64,000 nucleotides of DNA. Source: Branchiostoma floridae. Taxonomy: Eukaryota; Chordata; Leptocardii; Amphioxiformes; Branchiostomatidae. The position numbers and the translations under genes are program-made. Shown one piece after another: positions 1 through 11,372 of the stretch. The stretch is from NCBI RefSeq assembly GCF_000003815.2, contig NC_049981.1, forward strand, positions 2,408,010 to 2,472,009. Direction: 5' to 3'. The notes beneath the pieces are model-generated. The model was not told the DNA's origin. It saw only the letters and a list, made by a program, of their open reading frames with translations, and did not search any database. Each line of letters starts with the position of its first letter. Positions within the stretch are counted from its first letter, which is position 1.

Positions 1-267
1 ACAGACTCCAGTTTACGTCAAGGAAGGTCAGACATCCAGGTAATGAAATATACCAAGTAGCGCAGCAACTACATGTACACAAACAACTTGATATGAGTTT
101 CCAATGTCATGTCCAGTTGCTTTAACGTTTAAGTAATTGCTACTTGGTGAGATTTCAGATTGTCTTCTAGACAGCTAGTTTACATGTCTGACTGAGTCTG
201 TGAGGATGCATAGATATAGATGTATCCGTAAATAGTGTCATCAGGTTGGTAAATTACTTATATACTA

Positions 268-909
268 ATATAGTAAGGTTCTTTGTTACACAACCAAATT
301 TGTACTCACTTCCAACGTTTTGATGTCTGTCAGACACCATCATCAGGATTAGAATGACTAGGACAGCATTCTATAAGTAGCAGCAAGAACCAGACCTAGT
401 CATTCTAACCCTGATGATGGTGTCTAACAGTAACAGACATCAAAACGTTGGAAGTGAGTACAAACAGGGTTAGACAAGTTTTCAAAAATTCACTTGTCCT
501 ATCGGGCAAGTACATTAAAAATTTACTTGCCCGTACCAGATTTTCACTTGCCCGAAATTTTAATTACATTTTTCTATGTGTTTTCCCTTTCATAAATTTT
601 CTCTTTTGTTAAGAGACCATGTCTAGCGAAATAATAGACGTTAAACGAGGACAACAACAACAACAAAATCCATGTCTCTGATGGCTTAAAAATGACATGG
701 TCAATATAGGCAGGCATTCAGCCCCATGTGCTGTCACACTCAGTGGTAATTTGAGCGGGTCACATCTGGAAATTTTTACTTGCCCATCGGGCAAGTGGGG
801 AAGCACTTCTGCTTGCCCGAACAGCACTTTTACTTTCCCGGGACAATCGGGCTAATGGACTTGTTTATCCCTGACAAATTTGGTTGTGTAACAAAGAACC
901 TTACTATAT
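268..909. mobile_element. Fold-back MITE-like element with nested inverted repeats
   Basis: A 36-bp terminal inverted repeat lies at 268-303 and 874-909 and is essentially perfect. Inside the left end, about 299-362 and 394-463 form a second, imperfect inverted pair. The centre carries several inverted copies of the motif ACTTGCCCG/CGGGCAAGT (about 495-560 and 775-860). No transposase is encoded, so it is non-autonomous. The nesting suggests one element inserted into another. Confidence 0.75.
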
Positions 910-1049
910 GAGATATAGATGTATCTTGTAAACTGCTATATTAAAAGGTTGCAGTCACTAGTAAGATATTATTGAACAGCTACGTATGATCATGACTGGT
1001 TAAGCTTGAATGTTGAACATTACACGTATGATGATTTGCTGGTTGGATT

Positions 1050-1450
1050 GCATGGGGCAAACAACAGCACATTGAGCTAAGGCCCAATAGGTCAGGAGTT
1101 CAAATCCTGCTGTGTCACTGATCTTGTGCCCTTGGGAAAGGCACTTTGCACAACTTTCCTGACTTCACTCAGGTGAAAATGAGTACCTAGCATTGCTTAG
1201 GACATTAAAGGGAGGTCCCGTGTTTGGGAAGAGTAGGGGCATGCCCCGGTGTGCGTTGGTGGAAATCCTTCTGTCTGGAGTTAGTGATTCACTTCAAATC
1301 ACCCGGATGGAGGTCTGGCAAACCTTCTTCTCGTATCAACCATACCTTGATTTACACCATTCACCCAAACAGGAGACCTGGCGCATCCATGTCTTGTAAT
1401 CAGCCAGCGAAAGGGTATGCCACCCTGTATGTGTAAGGGGCAGCATAACT
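1050..1450 (+). mobile_element. tRNA-derived SINE copy
   Basis: A B-box-like GAGTTCAAATCC sits near 1098. It is followed by a body containing CTTGTGCCCTTGGGAAAGGCACTTTGCACAACTTTCC. The same body recurs in decayed form at about 14100-14160 after another B-box. A repeated tRNA-like head plus shared body is the signature of a SINE family. The boundaries are approximate. Confidence 0.55.
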
Positions 1451-2669
1451 ATGTTGTGCGTAAGCACGCCGATCAATGATGATCGTGATCATCATCATGA
1501 TTCTCTTGTGCAGGAAAGTTTTCATGTCATCTATTGCTAGAATGTGTAAAAGATAAAATCTACATTGTGAAACCTTTCTGTAGATATCTGAGGTGCTGCT
1601 CCTTCTTTACACACTTACACAGCCTTCTTGGCCTGAGGAGTGATTGAACTGTGACTATAGATGCTTCATAGTCATACATACACCGCTCATGATGGTTACA
1701 TGCTGGATGTGTGATTGTCATGCACTGAGCACATGTTAGCAACATGATGTTGATATGCTCTTCAAATGAGAATCACATGCACAGCACATGGCCATCATTG
1801 GACCTGCTATGTCCCGTCCAATATTAGGTATATAGGCTTCTAACTTTGTGTTCTGCATTTGCTTTGCAGGTGTTTTATTGCAGTGGTTCAGATGTCTCAG
1901 TCATGGCGAATCATGTGAACATCACGTCATTGTGTGCTGGGTACATGATAGCCCATGCTTAAAGCCTACGTCACCCTTCCAAACCTGGGCCCGGCTAGGC
2001 AGCTTTTGGGAACAAAAAGTATGATATAAAAGATACCAAGCTATCATTTGTGTATATCTTTATGTATACATATCTATTTTTTGTTTCCACAAACAGCCCA
2101 TCCAAGCCCCGGTTTGAGATAACTGTCCCTGCCGTATGCACTCCTCAACCCATTCTGCCTTCGCTTTGCAGGTGCTGCTGGAAGGCATTTTCTCTCGGCG
2201 AACTTTCAACTGCTGCCAAGGACTTCTTCGCTGACAAAAGGCGTCATCCTTGACCAAAGTTGTCACAAAGAAGGCAATCCACAACCAGCACAGCAGCAAC
2301 AGTGAACTTCAATCTCCTGTGAGCTGTGTGTGCAGTGATTGACAGCTGTCCACCAGTGATTGACAGATGTCTACATGGCAGTACCCCCAGATAGTAGGGG
2401 GAGTTGAGGTCCTGAGCTAGTGCAGGGAGGCCTCCAGTCTGGCACAGAATTACCCAACTGTGAGGGCTGTCACGACCGTGCAATCACTAAGTTGAGAGTC
2501 ATATGACTCAGAACTTTAGTGATAAAGTCTACACATGTACTGCCTACAGTAAAGCTGACAACAGATACATTTTATAGAATATATAGTATTGTCTCTGCCT
2601 TCTGAAAAAGGTTGAAGACACTGGTTCCTCCTGTCACAAGGTAGGAAGGGTGGGGCTGTGAGTGCCACC

Positions 2670-5600
2670 ATGGGAGATGTGGAAAGAGAGCAGGAACAGG
2701 AAAGTGGGGAGGACAACAGGCCGGTTTCGATAATGTCAGAGTCGACCAGACCTAGGACTAGGAGCATGACTAATAACAGCAATTCAGAACTGGATAGTTC
2801 CTGCCAGAAAACTCAGCAAGAGAAGAGCGGCACAGGCCAGAATGGGCTATTCAGTACTAACCCAGGTCAGAATGATAAAGGCCAAACTGACCCAGGTCAG
2901 CATGAGCAAGGCCAAACTGACACAGATCAGCCTGAGCAAAGCCAAGCTGACCCTGGTCAGAATGACCAAAGCCAAACTGATGACCCAGGTCAGCACGAGC
3001 AAAGCCAAACTGACCCAGGTCAGCATGAGCAAGGCCAAACTGACCCTGGTCAGAGTGACCAAAGTCAAACCCACTCATCTCAGAATGATGAGGATCAAAC
3101 TGACCCAGGTGATGAAAATGCTCAGAGCATCCCAGAAATGAAGACAATAGAGATGTCTGGGCCTACCAGAGACCCCCAGAGCTTGGAGAGTTCCAGGGAG
3201 TGCCAGCTGGAAAAAGATGAGGAGGGACACATTCAGGAGGCGGTACACGGTGATGCATCGCAGGACACTCAGCCTGGTATGGCTGCAAGTTCAGCTGTAA
3301 GTCAGGCTGAATCTCCAACTGTTAAGGGTTGCATTGCCCTTTCCTCTGCTGAAAACCCAGCCTCACCCAAACTGACTACAGTTTCAGATCAAACTGGTCA
3401 GGAGTCATGTCACAATGAGCAAGGGCAAATGGACCCAGGTCAGAGTGAAACAGAGCAAACTGACCCAGTTCAGAGTGAGCCAGGGCAAGCCGACCTAGTT
3501 CAGAGTGAGGAAGGCCAAACTGACGCAGTTCAGAGTGAGTATGGTCAAACTTACCTAGTTCTGAGTGATGAAGGCCAAACTGACCCAGTTCCGATTGAGC
3601 ATGGGCAAACTGACCCAGGTCAGATTGAGCAAGATCAAACTGACCCAGTTGAGAGTGAGCAAGGTCAAACTTACCTAGTTCTGAGTGAGGAAGGCCAAAC
3701 TGACCCAGTTCCGATTGAGCATGGGCAAACTGACCCAGGTCAGATCGAGCAAGGTCCAACTGACCCAGTTCAAAGTGAACAAGGTCCAACTGACCCAGTT
3801 CAAAGTGAGCAAGGTCAAACTGACCCAGGTCAGAGTCAAAATGCCCAAAGCAACGCAGTAAGAAAGCCTGTTGAAGACTGTGAGGGTTTAGAGAGTCCCA
3901 TGGCAGAAGATGAGGGACAAATCCAGGTTCAAGGTGAGGCATCAAAGGACAGTCAGTCAGACATGGCTGTAAGTCAGGCTGGAATTGTTTCCTCCACTGC
4001 AAACCCAGGCACACCAGAACTATCTGAAGATGCAGGTCAAACCAGTCAGGAAGCACAGCCATTCCTGCCTGGTTCGTCCTCACAGGGAACCGCCCAACAG
4101 CCTGCTCAGGTGCAGTCTCAACCCACTAGAGGCACTTTGATACGAGAACATTTCTGTAAAAAGCTGCTTGCATTTGTGAGGAAAAACTACCCTGTAAAAA
4201 CAAGGCAGAATGTTGAAAATCGGATCAACTCCTTTGAAATAGAGCTGGCAAGTGATGCTGGGTTTGTCTGGATGCACAAGGATAACAACGACAAAATGAT
4301 CCATCAGCTGGTGGAGCATTTGCACCTGCATCCCACGTCTACCTGGAAACTCCGGCTCTTACGTAGGGTTGTGATAAATTCGTTGCCAAAGTGGAGTCCC
4401 AGCATGAAGATGCAAGTCAATCGCCTGTGTAAACAACTCCTGATGGGGGAAGGTGCTAATGCTAGAGCCAACATCTCGCAACTTATGAAAGTCATGACAG
4501 TCCGATTACCCAGAGGTAATAAGCAGAGACGTGGTAAGTCTCAAGTGGAGCAGAGTCAGACTGGGGGGCAAGAAAGAGACTTTCCAATTTCACGCAAACT
4601 TTCCAAGATACTTTCCAAGATAGAGTGGAGACTAGCGCAAGGCCTTTTTATAAATCAGAAAGACCTGAAGATGTATGAGAAGTATAGGGAGGAGCTGAGA
4701 AAACGGGAAGGAGAAATTCAGCAGCAAAGGAGGGAGGGAAAAGATGTGTCATCTCAGGGCACTCAGCCAGCTCTAGCAGCAAGCTCAACCGTAAGTCATG
4801 TGGCAAGTTCAACAGCAAGTCAGGAGGCAAATTCAGCTGTACAGGCTGTGGGAAGTTCAGATTCGTCCAGCAAAAACCCAGTCCTACCAAAACTTGCTAC
4901 AGATTCAAATCAAACCAGTCAGGAACCACAACCAACCCTGCCTGGTCCGTCTTCACAAGACACCACTCAAGAACCTGCCAGGGCACAGAAAGGAACCACA
5001 GGAGGGACTTTAGTCTCAGAACCGTTTTGTAAGATGTTGCTTGCGTCGGTGCAGCAGCACTTCACTGAATGGAAAAAGGAGACTACTAAACAGTTCATCA
5101 ACAACTTTGAAGAAGAGCTGAAGGGAAATGCTGAGTTTTTGTGGGGCCGCCATGACAAGACGATTGAGGAGCTGGCAGAGCGCCTGCAACTGCCTCCTGG
5201 ATCTGTCTGGAAACTGCAACTCTTACGGAAGCTAAATCTTAGAGGCCTTGCCAAATCAAATCCCAGCCAATTAGAGCGAAACATGCAGATGTTTCTGCAG
5301 ATCTTACGTGAGGAATTTAACTCGGAAGTGGTGGACATCTCTGAACTGATGAAAGTCATTTATCTCCCAGTGTTAAAAAGCATCAAACAGGAAAGTGAAC
5401 AGTCAGACTTAACAAAACCAGACCGAGTTTCTGATCAAACCAGTCAGCAGTCACAACCAGACCTGCCTGGTGTGTCCTCACAAGGAGCCACCCAACAACC
5501 TGCTGGGTCACAGGAAGAAGGCTGGAGAGGGTCTTTGAGCTTAAATAAATTTTCGCAGAACTTGATAGCCTTGGTGGAACACAGATACAGCAACGAAAAG

Positions 5601-8600
5601 GTCAAGAAGAAGGTTGAGCACAGAATCAACAAATTTGAAGAGGAGTTGCACACGGCATGTGAGTGGAAAAGCGTGCATAACAACGACGAGGAGATTGTGA
5701 AGTTAGCAGCACGCTTGAAGCTACTTCCTGGGTCTGTCTGGAACTCCGGCTGTTACGGAGAGTGGTGATGGGCTGTCTGCCCAAGAGAAGGGACAATGAG
5801 ATCTTAAAAGCCCAACATTTTTGCAGATACATTCTACTGGGTGAAAAATCCACTTGCTTTAAGCCAAGTAATGCCACAACTGATGAAAGTGATGATGCCC
5901 ACAATGCAGGCACATGCGGAGAAGGGAAGGATGGAGCACCAGACAGCAGGTCGTAAGGAGCAGGAGTGGCTGAGTGCAGGAGCAAAGGAACAGGAATACT
6001 TCTCAGATCGACATAAAAGATTACTTTGGCATCTACAGTCAAAACAAGCTAAAGGCCAGCATATGTCCAAGAAGGAGCTGAATTCATTAAAGTGGCTGAA
6101 GAAGCGGCAGCGGAGAGCAACCCAGATGGAACGACAGAAGTTGCAAGTACAGGAGCAGCGAAGTACTCGGAGCAGAAAGGACCAGCGTCAAAGTGAGGAG
6201 AGGAGAGGAATGAAGCGAGGGAGCAGGGAGCGATACCTTCCAGACCAAAGGAAAGTTTCCAAACAGTCACCAAGTCGGCAGGTGGCGAGATTAGAACGGG
6301 TTGGGGGGCAGCAGCGGAAAAGGCGTGATAGTGGCCGAGAGGAGCAGCAGCCAGTTGAAGATGGACAATCTGAGGCAAGACACAGCAAGTCTCACCAGTT
6401 GGCCGTTGATGTCGAGAAAATGCTGCTGCAGAAAGAGTGGGAGCGTCTAGCGGGGGAGAGAAAGGCATTAGACTACGAGCTGGCTCTGCGAGAGGCAGCC
6501 GTCCAGGAACACGTCTTCCAGATGCAGCACGCTGTCTACACCCACAAGGTCACACGGGAGGTCACACAGGTTACCCAGCATTCCAAACACCTCCCCCTGG
6601 AGGCTGGTACCCATGGCGACCACAGTGAGCAGCTGATGTCAGCCAATCATGACGTGGATTACAGACATGTTCAGGTGACGTCAGAGAGCAGCAGCCTGAG
6701 TGGCGACAGGAGCCATAAGCATTTCCCAGGAGACCCTCACCTTGATGACAGAAGTCTACTCCCGTATGACCACAAGCGTTTACACGGAGATCCTGTCCTT
6801 GACGACAGAAGTCTAATCCCGTATGACCAAGACCACGGGCGTTTCCACACAGACCTCCTCCATGGCGACAGTTCCTTAATGTGCCCTGATGACACGGCAC
6901 CACGCGATTGGTCACCTGAAAGAGATGCAAAGATTCCGTACTACAGGCGGCAGCCCCAGTACGAGGAGGATTGGCAGGGGAGAAGCTACTCCTTTAAAAG
7001 TGATGAGGAAGATGAGTTCCTCCATGATCCATACAGGAGAGATGCTTTAGCAGACCGATATGGAGAACCGTACAGACCCAAGCAGGCTGTAGGAAGTTAC
7101 AGAGATGACCCACCCTTCCTTGTGCCTGGGTCACTGCCCTACGATAACTCTGTCTTTTCAGCTGAACCTCCCCCAGACATACGTGATGCTCCGTACATCA
7201 GGAACGATAGAAGGCAGGAACAGACACTCCGACAAGCCAGTCACGTTGACTTCGTCAGGAGTTTGCAACCGGGCCAGAGTCCTTACTATGACCTAGACGA
7301 ATTTGGTTGGCCGGTTGCCCCTTCACCACATGAAGGGTATAAGAGTCCACCTGTCGTCCCAGGTTTCCATGGCAACCTTCGCCATGGCAACCGTCAGTCT
7401 CAAGGCCACAGCCAAATGCCCGGCAAGATGAAGAACAAAGCAGGCAAAAGGAATAAAAGTCGCAGAGATCAACATAGAAATCCCAGATCCAACAGTCAGA
7501 GTTGGGGCAGAGATCCAAGATCCAACAGTCAGAATCAGGGGAGAGATCCAAGATCCAACAGTCAGGGTAGAGATCACAGATCCAGCAGTCAGAGTTTCGA
7601 TAGAGATCACAGATCCAACAGTCAGAGTTTTGACACAAATCAAAGGTCCAACAACCGAAGAGAAGATCAGAGATCCAGCAGTGAAAGCCAATGGGAAAGA
7701 AATAACAGATCCAGCAGAAGAGGCCAGGGTAGGGATCACAGATCCAGAAGCCAGAGTCGGGGTAGAGATTCCAGATCCAACAGTCAGAGTCAGGGGAGAG
7801 ATTCCAGATCCAACAGTCAGAGTCAGAGTAGAGATTCCAGATCCAACAGCCAGAGTCAGGGTAGAGATTCCAGATCCAACAGTCAGGGCCAGGGTATCAG
7901 TGGTGATCACAGTTCCATTAGTCAGAGGCAGGGAGGTCACAGATTCACTCAGAGTTTTGATCCTGGTCAGTCAAGGGATCGTTCTCAATACAACTCGCAG
8001 CCCGGCCAAAACAACATCCAACAAAAACCAGCACAAACTGGCAGAAACAGCCAAAACAGTGCAAAGCGACAGAGAAGCGGCAGTCCAAGTCCCAGAGGAA
8101 CCAAAAAGGGGCCAGGAGAGATGGGAGCCCCCAAATGTCCCCCCAAACAACAGCAGACTGTAGATACCCAGATGTGGCCCCTACAGGCCCCTGGTACTGT
8201 GATGCAGCAAAATGTTCAAATCCCAAACAGCCAGGCCATGCAGTCTCAGGACTTTGGTCTAATCCAGGACAACCAGACCATGCAGTCTCAGGACTTTGGT
8301 CAAATCCAGGACAACCAGACCATGCAGTCTCAGGACTTTGGTCAAATCCAGGACAACCAGACCATGCAGTCTCAGGACTTTGGTCAAATCCAGGACAACC
8401 AGACCATGCAGTCTCAGGACTTTGGTCAAATCCAGGACAACCAGACCATGCAGTCTCAGGACTTTGGTCAAATCCAGGACAACCAGACCATGCAGTCTCA
8501 GGACTTTGGTCAAATCCAGGACAACCAGACCATGCAGTCTCAGGACTTTGGTCAAATCCAGGATAACCAGACCATGCAGTCTCAAGTCTTTGGTCAACTC

Positions 8601-11372
8601 CCAACCAAAGAGGCCACCAGACCACAAGAGATAAGCCAAAGAGTCCAATCCTCTTGGCATGATGACTGTTTGGAAGGAGACTTCTTAGACTTTGGGAAGG
8701 AAAGTGCTGTCTCTTTCCAAGGCAGCATCCAGCAGACTGTTCTGCCAGCTGCTTCTGCCACACGAGAGACCAGCACCTTTTCTGGTGGGGATGTCGGACT
8801 CCTTTCCCCCACTGGGAAGACAACTGATAGGCCAGAATCAGAGCAAGTGGCATGCCTGCCCCCCGTGGTGATTCCCCCTGGTTTGAGCTTCACAGAGAAA
8901 CTGCTTGTCGTGGTAGAAACCTTCGGCCCCATCACAAAGCAGGAAGTGCAGAAAAGACTCCCCAAGTTTGAGTTGGAGGTGAAGAAAGAGGTAGTAAACA
9001 GGAGGAGGACCTACGATGATCTACTGATAGACCAATTGGGCGACAGCATTCCAGAACAACATCGCTGGAAGCTCAAGTTGCTGCGCAGAATCATTGTTGA
9101 CACCATGTCCCAGACAACCCCAGAAGGAAGAGAAAAAGTCTCGTGGCTGTGCCACCAGTTGTTGCCCCAGGAGGGGATAGAACTCACAGATGAGGTTTTG
9201 AAAGCGCTGATGGCTAAGAGAATGTTGGTGAATCCGCTCCTGAAGCCGATGGTCATTACAGGAATGGGAGCAGGGATAGGGACTACAGCTAAGAGAAGCA
9301 GGAAGTCAGTGGTTACGGCCTACCTGCAGCAGCAGGGCATACGTCCCACCGAGGAGACGGTTCGTGACATAGTGCAGAATGAGCAGATGGTAGACAAGAT
9401 CTTGAAAACACTAGGCCATCAACAACAGCTCTTTGGGGCAGAGGCAGAGGCATCACAGGACACACACCAGGGCGCAGGTGTGTCACAGGGCACACACAAG
9501 GACACACTACTGGGTGCAACAGTAAACACAGCTGTAAGTCAGGCAGGTATTCTGCCCTCTGAAGGAAATGCAGCTTTGTCCTCAAACAGGGAATCACAGC
9601 CACTGCCCTGTTTGTCCTCAGAAAGAACTGGGCCTGAGTGCATGCCAAACGAAGAAAAAGGAGGAAACACAGCTTTGTCCTCAAACCGGGAATCACAGTC
9701 ACTGCCTGGTCCGTCCTCAGAAAGAAAAGGGCCCAAAAAAGGGCCTAGGCGGATGCCAAACGAAGAAAGAGGAGGAACCTTAATCTTAACGCCATTTGCT
9801 CAAAAGTTGGCTGCTTTTGTGGAAAAAACTTACGGGAAAGAAAAGAAGATAAAGATTGTCAACAGGATCAACACGTTTGAAGAGGAGCTGAAGGGAAACG
9901 CTGAATTTTTCTGGAAACGCGGACAGAATAACGACAAGATGATCGAGCAGCTTGCAGAGCGCCTGCAACTACCTCATGGGTCTGTCTGGAAACTCCAACT
10001 CTTACGGAGAGTTAGCGTAGACTGTCTGCCCAAGAAAACCGTGCCCGCGAGGGAAAGAATCCTGGAGATGTGCCAGCATGTTCTGTTTGATGAAGGTATC
10101 AAGGTTACAGATGAGATTTTCAAAGTCATCCTTGCAATAGTACCGAGACACCTTCAGGGATCTTTGGCGACGACGACTAGAGACCCAACATCATCTGTGG
10201 CAAGCATTCGGGAATCTTCGGGATTGACGTCTGGAAAACCGACATCATTTGTGGAGAATCTTCGGGAATCTTCAGGAATGACGTCTGGAAACCCAACACC
10301 GTTTGTGGAGAACCTTCGAGAATCTTCAGGAATGACGACTGGATACCCGATACCGTTTGCGGAAGAGACGCTCGAGATTGTACCAAGTACCTCCACAGGG
10401 GGTAACATGGCTTTGCCCTCTAATAGGGAACCACAGTCACTGCCCAGTTCATCCTTACAAGGACCTATTTATGATGGGCCGATGCCAAAAGAATTAAGAG
10501 GAGGAACTTTAATCTTAACGCCATTTGCTCAGAAGTTGGTTGCTTTTGTGAAAAAAACTTACGGGAAGAAGATAGAAACAAGGGTTGTCGATAGGATCAA
10601 CACGTTTGAAGAGGAGCGGAAGGGGAACCCTGATTTTTTCTGGACACGCATACAGAATAACGACATGGTAATCAAACAGATAGCAGAGCGCAGGAATTTA
10701 CCTCCTGAGTCTTTCTGGAAACTCCAACTCTTACGAAGAGTCACGATGGACTGTCTGCCCAAGACAAACCTGCCGCAGAGAGTCCTTCAGATGTGTCAGC
10801 ATCTTCTGTTCAACGAAGGTGTAGCGGTTACGGATGAGATTTTCAAAGTCATTGTCACCAGAATATCGAAAAACCCTCAGCCACCGACACCATTTGTGGA
10901 GAACCTCCAGGATTCTTCGGCAATGACGACTGGATACTCGATACCGTTTGTGAAGGGAGAGATGCTCCGGACGGTACCAAGTACTTCCACAGGGGGGCAG
11001 TCTTCAAGTACCTCCACAGGGGGGCAGTCTTCTGTGCCGAACACCCATAGCCAGACATTAGAGCAGGTTTCAGATAAACATCAGATGGTCGTGGCGTACC
11101 TGATGAGCATGGGTGTGCATGTGACAACCGAGGCTGTGGAAGGGATACTGCAGAACCAACAGGCTCTAGACAGCATCGAGAGGATCTTCTGGACCCCCAT
11201 TCAGGACCGTCAACTGGTGCAGGAGTACCTACAAATGATAAACATCCCCGTCACTCCCGATGCTGTCAACAAGATAATGGAGAATCCAGAACTGATGCGG
11301 AGGATTAAGAACACACTCGGGGCCCCAGGGGCTAATGTCGGGCCCCCGGGGACTAGCCGAGGGGGTCAGTAA
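2670..11372 (+). CDS. Giant repeat-rich protein with six copies of an unrecognised domain (one gene, two compensating 1-bp indels)
   Basis: I do not recognise the family and assign no function. Translation should start at 2670, where GCCACCATGG is a near-ideal Kozak context. The frame is open to a stop at 5766-5768 and reopens in the same frame until 11372. Between about 5742 and 5846 the continuing domain sequence is in another frame. Restoring both indels gives about 2,900 residues without an intron. Order of parts: acidic N-terminus; Gln/Asp-rich tandem decapeptides; domain A copies 1-3; a basic, Arg/Lys/Glu-rich probable coiled coil (about 5940-6530); a charged linker; Arg-Ser-Gln repeats (about 7440-7900); a 14-residue repeat array (8235-8590); domain A copy 4; motif B; domain A copies 5 and 6; two further motifs B. 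The composition suggests an intracellular scaffold, but that is inference. It could be a lineage-specific gene. Confidence 0.7.
2857..3840 (+). repeat. Coding 30-bp tandem repeats (DPGQxEQxQT type)
   Basis: Two blocks (about 2857-3110 and 3415-3840) encode decapeptides such as DPGQHEQGQT and DPVQSEQGQT. Because the unit length is a multiple of three, the repeats also keep long antisense and out-of-frame ORFs open. Those are shadows, not genes. Confidence 0.85.
4131..4513 (+). other. Domain A, copy 1 of 6
   Basis: About 125 residues with the family signature: a TLxxxxF start, an NRINxFExEL helix, the NNDKMIxQLxExLxL segment, then a WKLRLLRR core and a distal xISQLMKVM helix. The pattern looks mostly alpha-helical. 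It is preceded by a linker ending SQPTRG. I know of no named family with this pattern. Confidence 0.7.
5001..5378 (+). other. Domain A, copy 2 of 6
   Basis: Same layout as copy 1, with NNFEEELKGNAEFLW, an ELAERLQLPPGSVWKLQLL core and an ELMKVIYL tail. A short deletion in the NND segment (HDKTIEEL) distinguishes it. It is closest to copies 5 and 6, which suggests duplication of A units across the gene. Confidence 0.7.
5527..5912 (+). other. Domain A, copy 3 of 6, split by the two indels
   Basis: The first half is in the upstream frame (HRINKFEEEL, HNNDEEIVKLAARLKLLPGSVW). At the normal WKLRLLRR core the sequence has GGAACTCC where the other copies have GGAAACTCC, which moves the frame. The core continues in the second frame through LRLLRRVVMGCLPK and FCRYILLGE. 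It returns to the original frame at a run of five A's (5844-5848), giving the typical PQLMKVMMP tail. All parts of the domain are therefore present. Confidence 0.75.
7440..7900 (+). repeat. Coding Arg-Ser-Asn-Ser-Gln repeat tract
   Basis: Tandem 27-36 bp units encode variants of RDSRSNSQSQG. The tract is basic and resembles RS-like low-complexity regions found in some RNA-associated proteins, but no RNA-binding domain is seen, so no function is assigned. Confidence 0.8.
8235..8590 (+). repeat. Coding 42-bp tandem array (DNQTMQSQDFGQIQ)
   Basis: Eight to nine nearly identical 42-bp units encode a 14-residue Gln-rich repeat. Low divergence between units points to recent expansion or homogenisation. 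The unit is a multiple of three, so several other frames stay open by chance. Confidence 0.9.
8878..9230 (+). other. Domain A, copy 4 of 6 (most divergent)
   Basis: It keeps the LSFTEKLLVVVE start, a KFELEVKKE helix, a WKLKLLRRI core and the ELTDEVLKALM tail. The NND segment is replaced by TYDDLLIDQLGD. It is followed by the first motif B, so A and B are physically paired. Confidence 0.65.
9301..9417 (+). other. Motif B, copy 1 of 3
   Basis: About 37 residues with the pattern VxxYLxxxGIxxTxExVxxIxxNxxxxxxI. Two more copies close the protein (11080-11192 and 11203-11310). It resembles a small three-helix unit. The family is not recognised. Confidence 0.55.
9772..10150 (+). other. Domain A, copy 5 of 6
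   Basis: A clean copy: GGTLILTPFAQKL start, NRINTFEEELKGNAEFFW, QNNDKMIEQLAERLQLP, SVWKLQLLRRVSVDCLP, then a CQHVLFDEGIKVTDEIFKVI tail. The segments are near-identical to copy 6, so the two are recent duplicates. Confidence 0.75.
10498..10875 (+). other. Domain A, copy 6 of 6
   Basis: Highly similar to copy 5, including GGTLILTPFAQKL, a DRINTFEEE helix and an LQLLRRVTMDCLP core. The linkers around copies 5 and 6 also share a 60-bp FVENLRESSGMTTG-type repeat (about 10190-10350 and 10890-10960). Confidence 0.75.
11080..11310 (+). other. Motif B, copies 2 and 3 (C-terminus)
   Basis: Two tandem copies, with VVAYLMSMGVHVTTEAVEGI in the first and VQEYLQMINIPVTPDAVNKI in the second. They are followed by a Gly/Pro-rich tail and the TAA at 11370-11372. 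The tandem arrangement argues for a real folded unit. Confidence 0.55.

Larger units (their letters stand above)
1..2669. other. Upstream non-coding region
   Basis: No convincing coding exon is visible. The stretch holds a fold-back element (268-909) and a tRNA-type SINE (about 1050-1450). The part just before 2670 should contain the promoter and 5' UTR of the long repeat-rich gene, but I see no clear TATA box or other core element. The short ORFs here have no recognisable domains. Confidence 0.6.

Noticed and set aside
1193-1436. Short overlapping ORFs
   Set aside because: They fall inside the SINE copy and have no coding features.
2658-2669. GTG at 2658 as start of the repeat-rich gene
   Set aside because: ATG at 2670 in GCCACCATGG is far better for a eukaryotic start.
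3376-4083. 235-codon antisense ORF
   Set aside because: Shadow of the 30-bp coding repeats on the + strand; composition is a repeat translation with no domain.
7945-8853. 302-codon antisense ORF
   Set aside because: Shadow of the 42-bp coding array.
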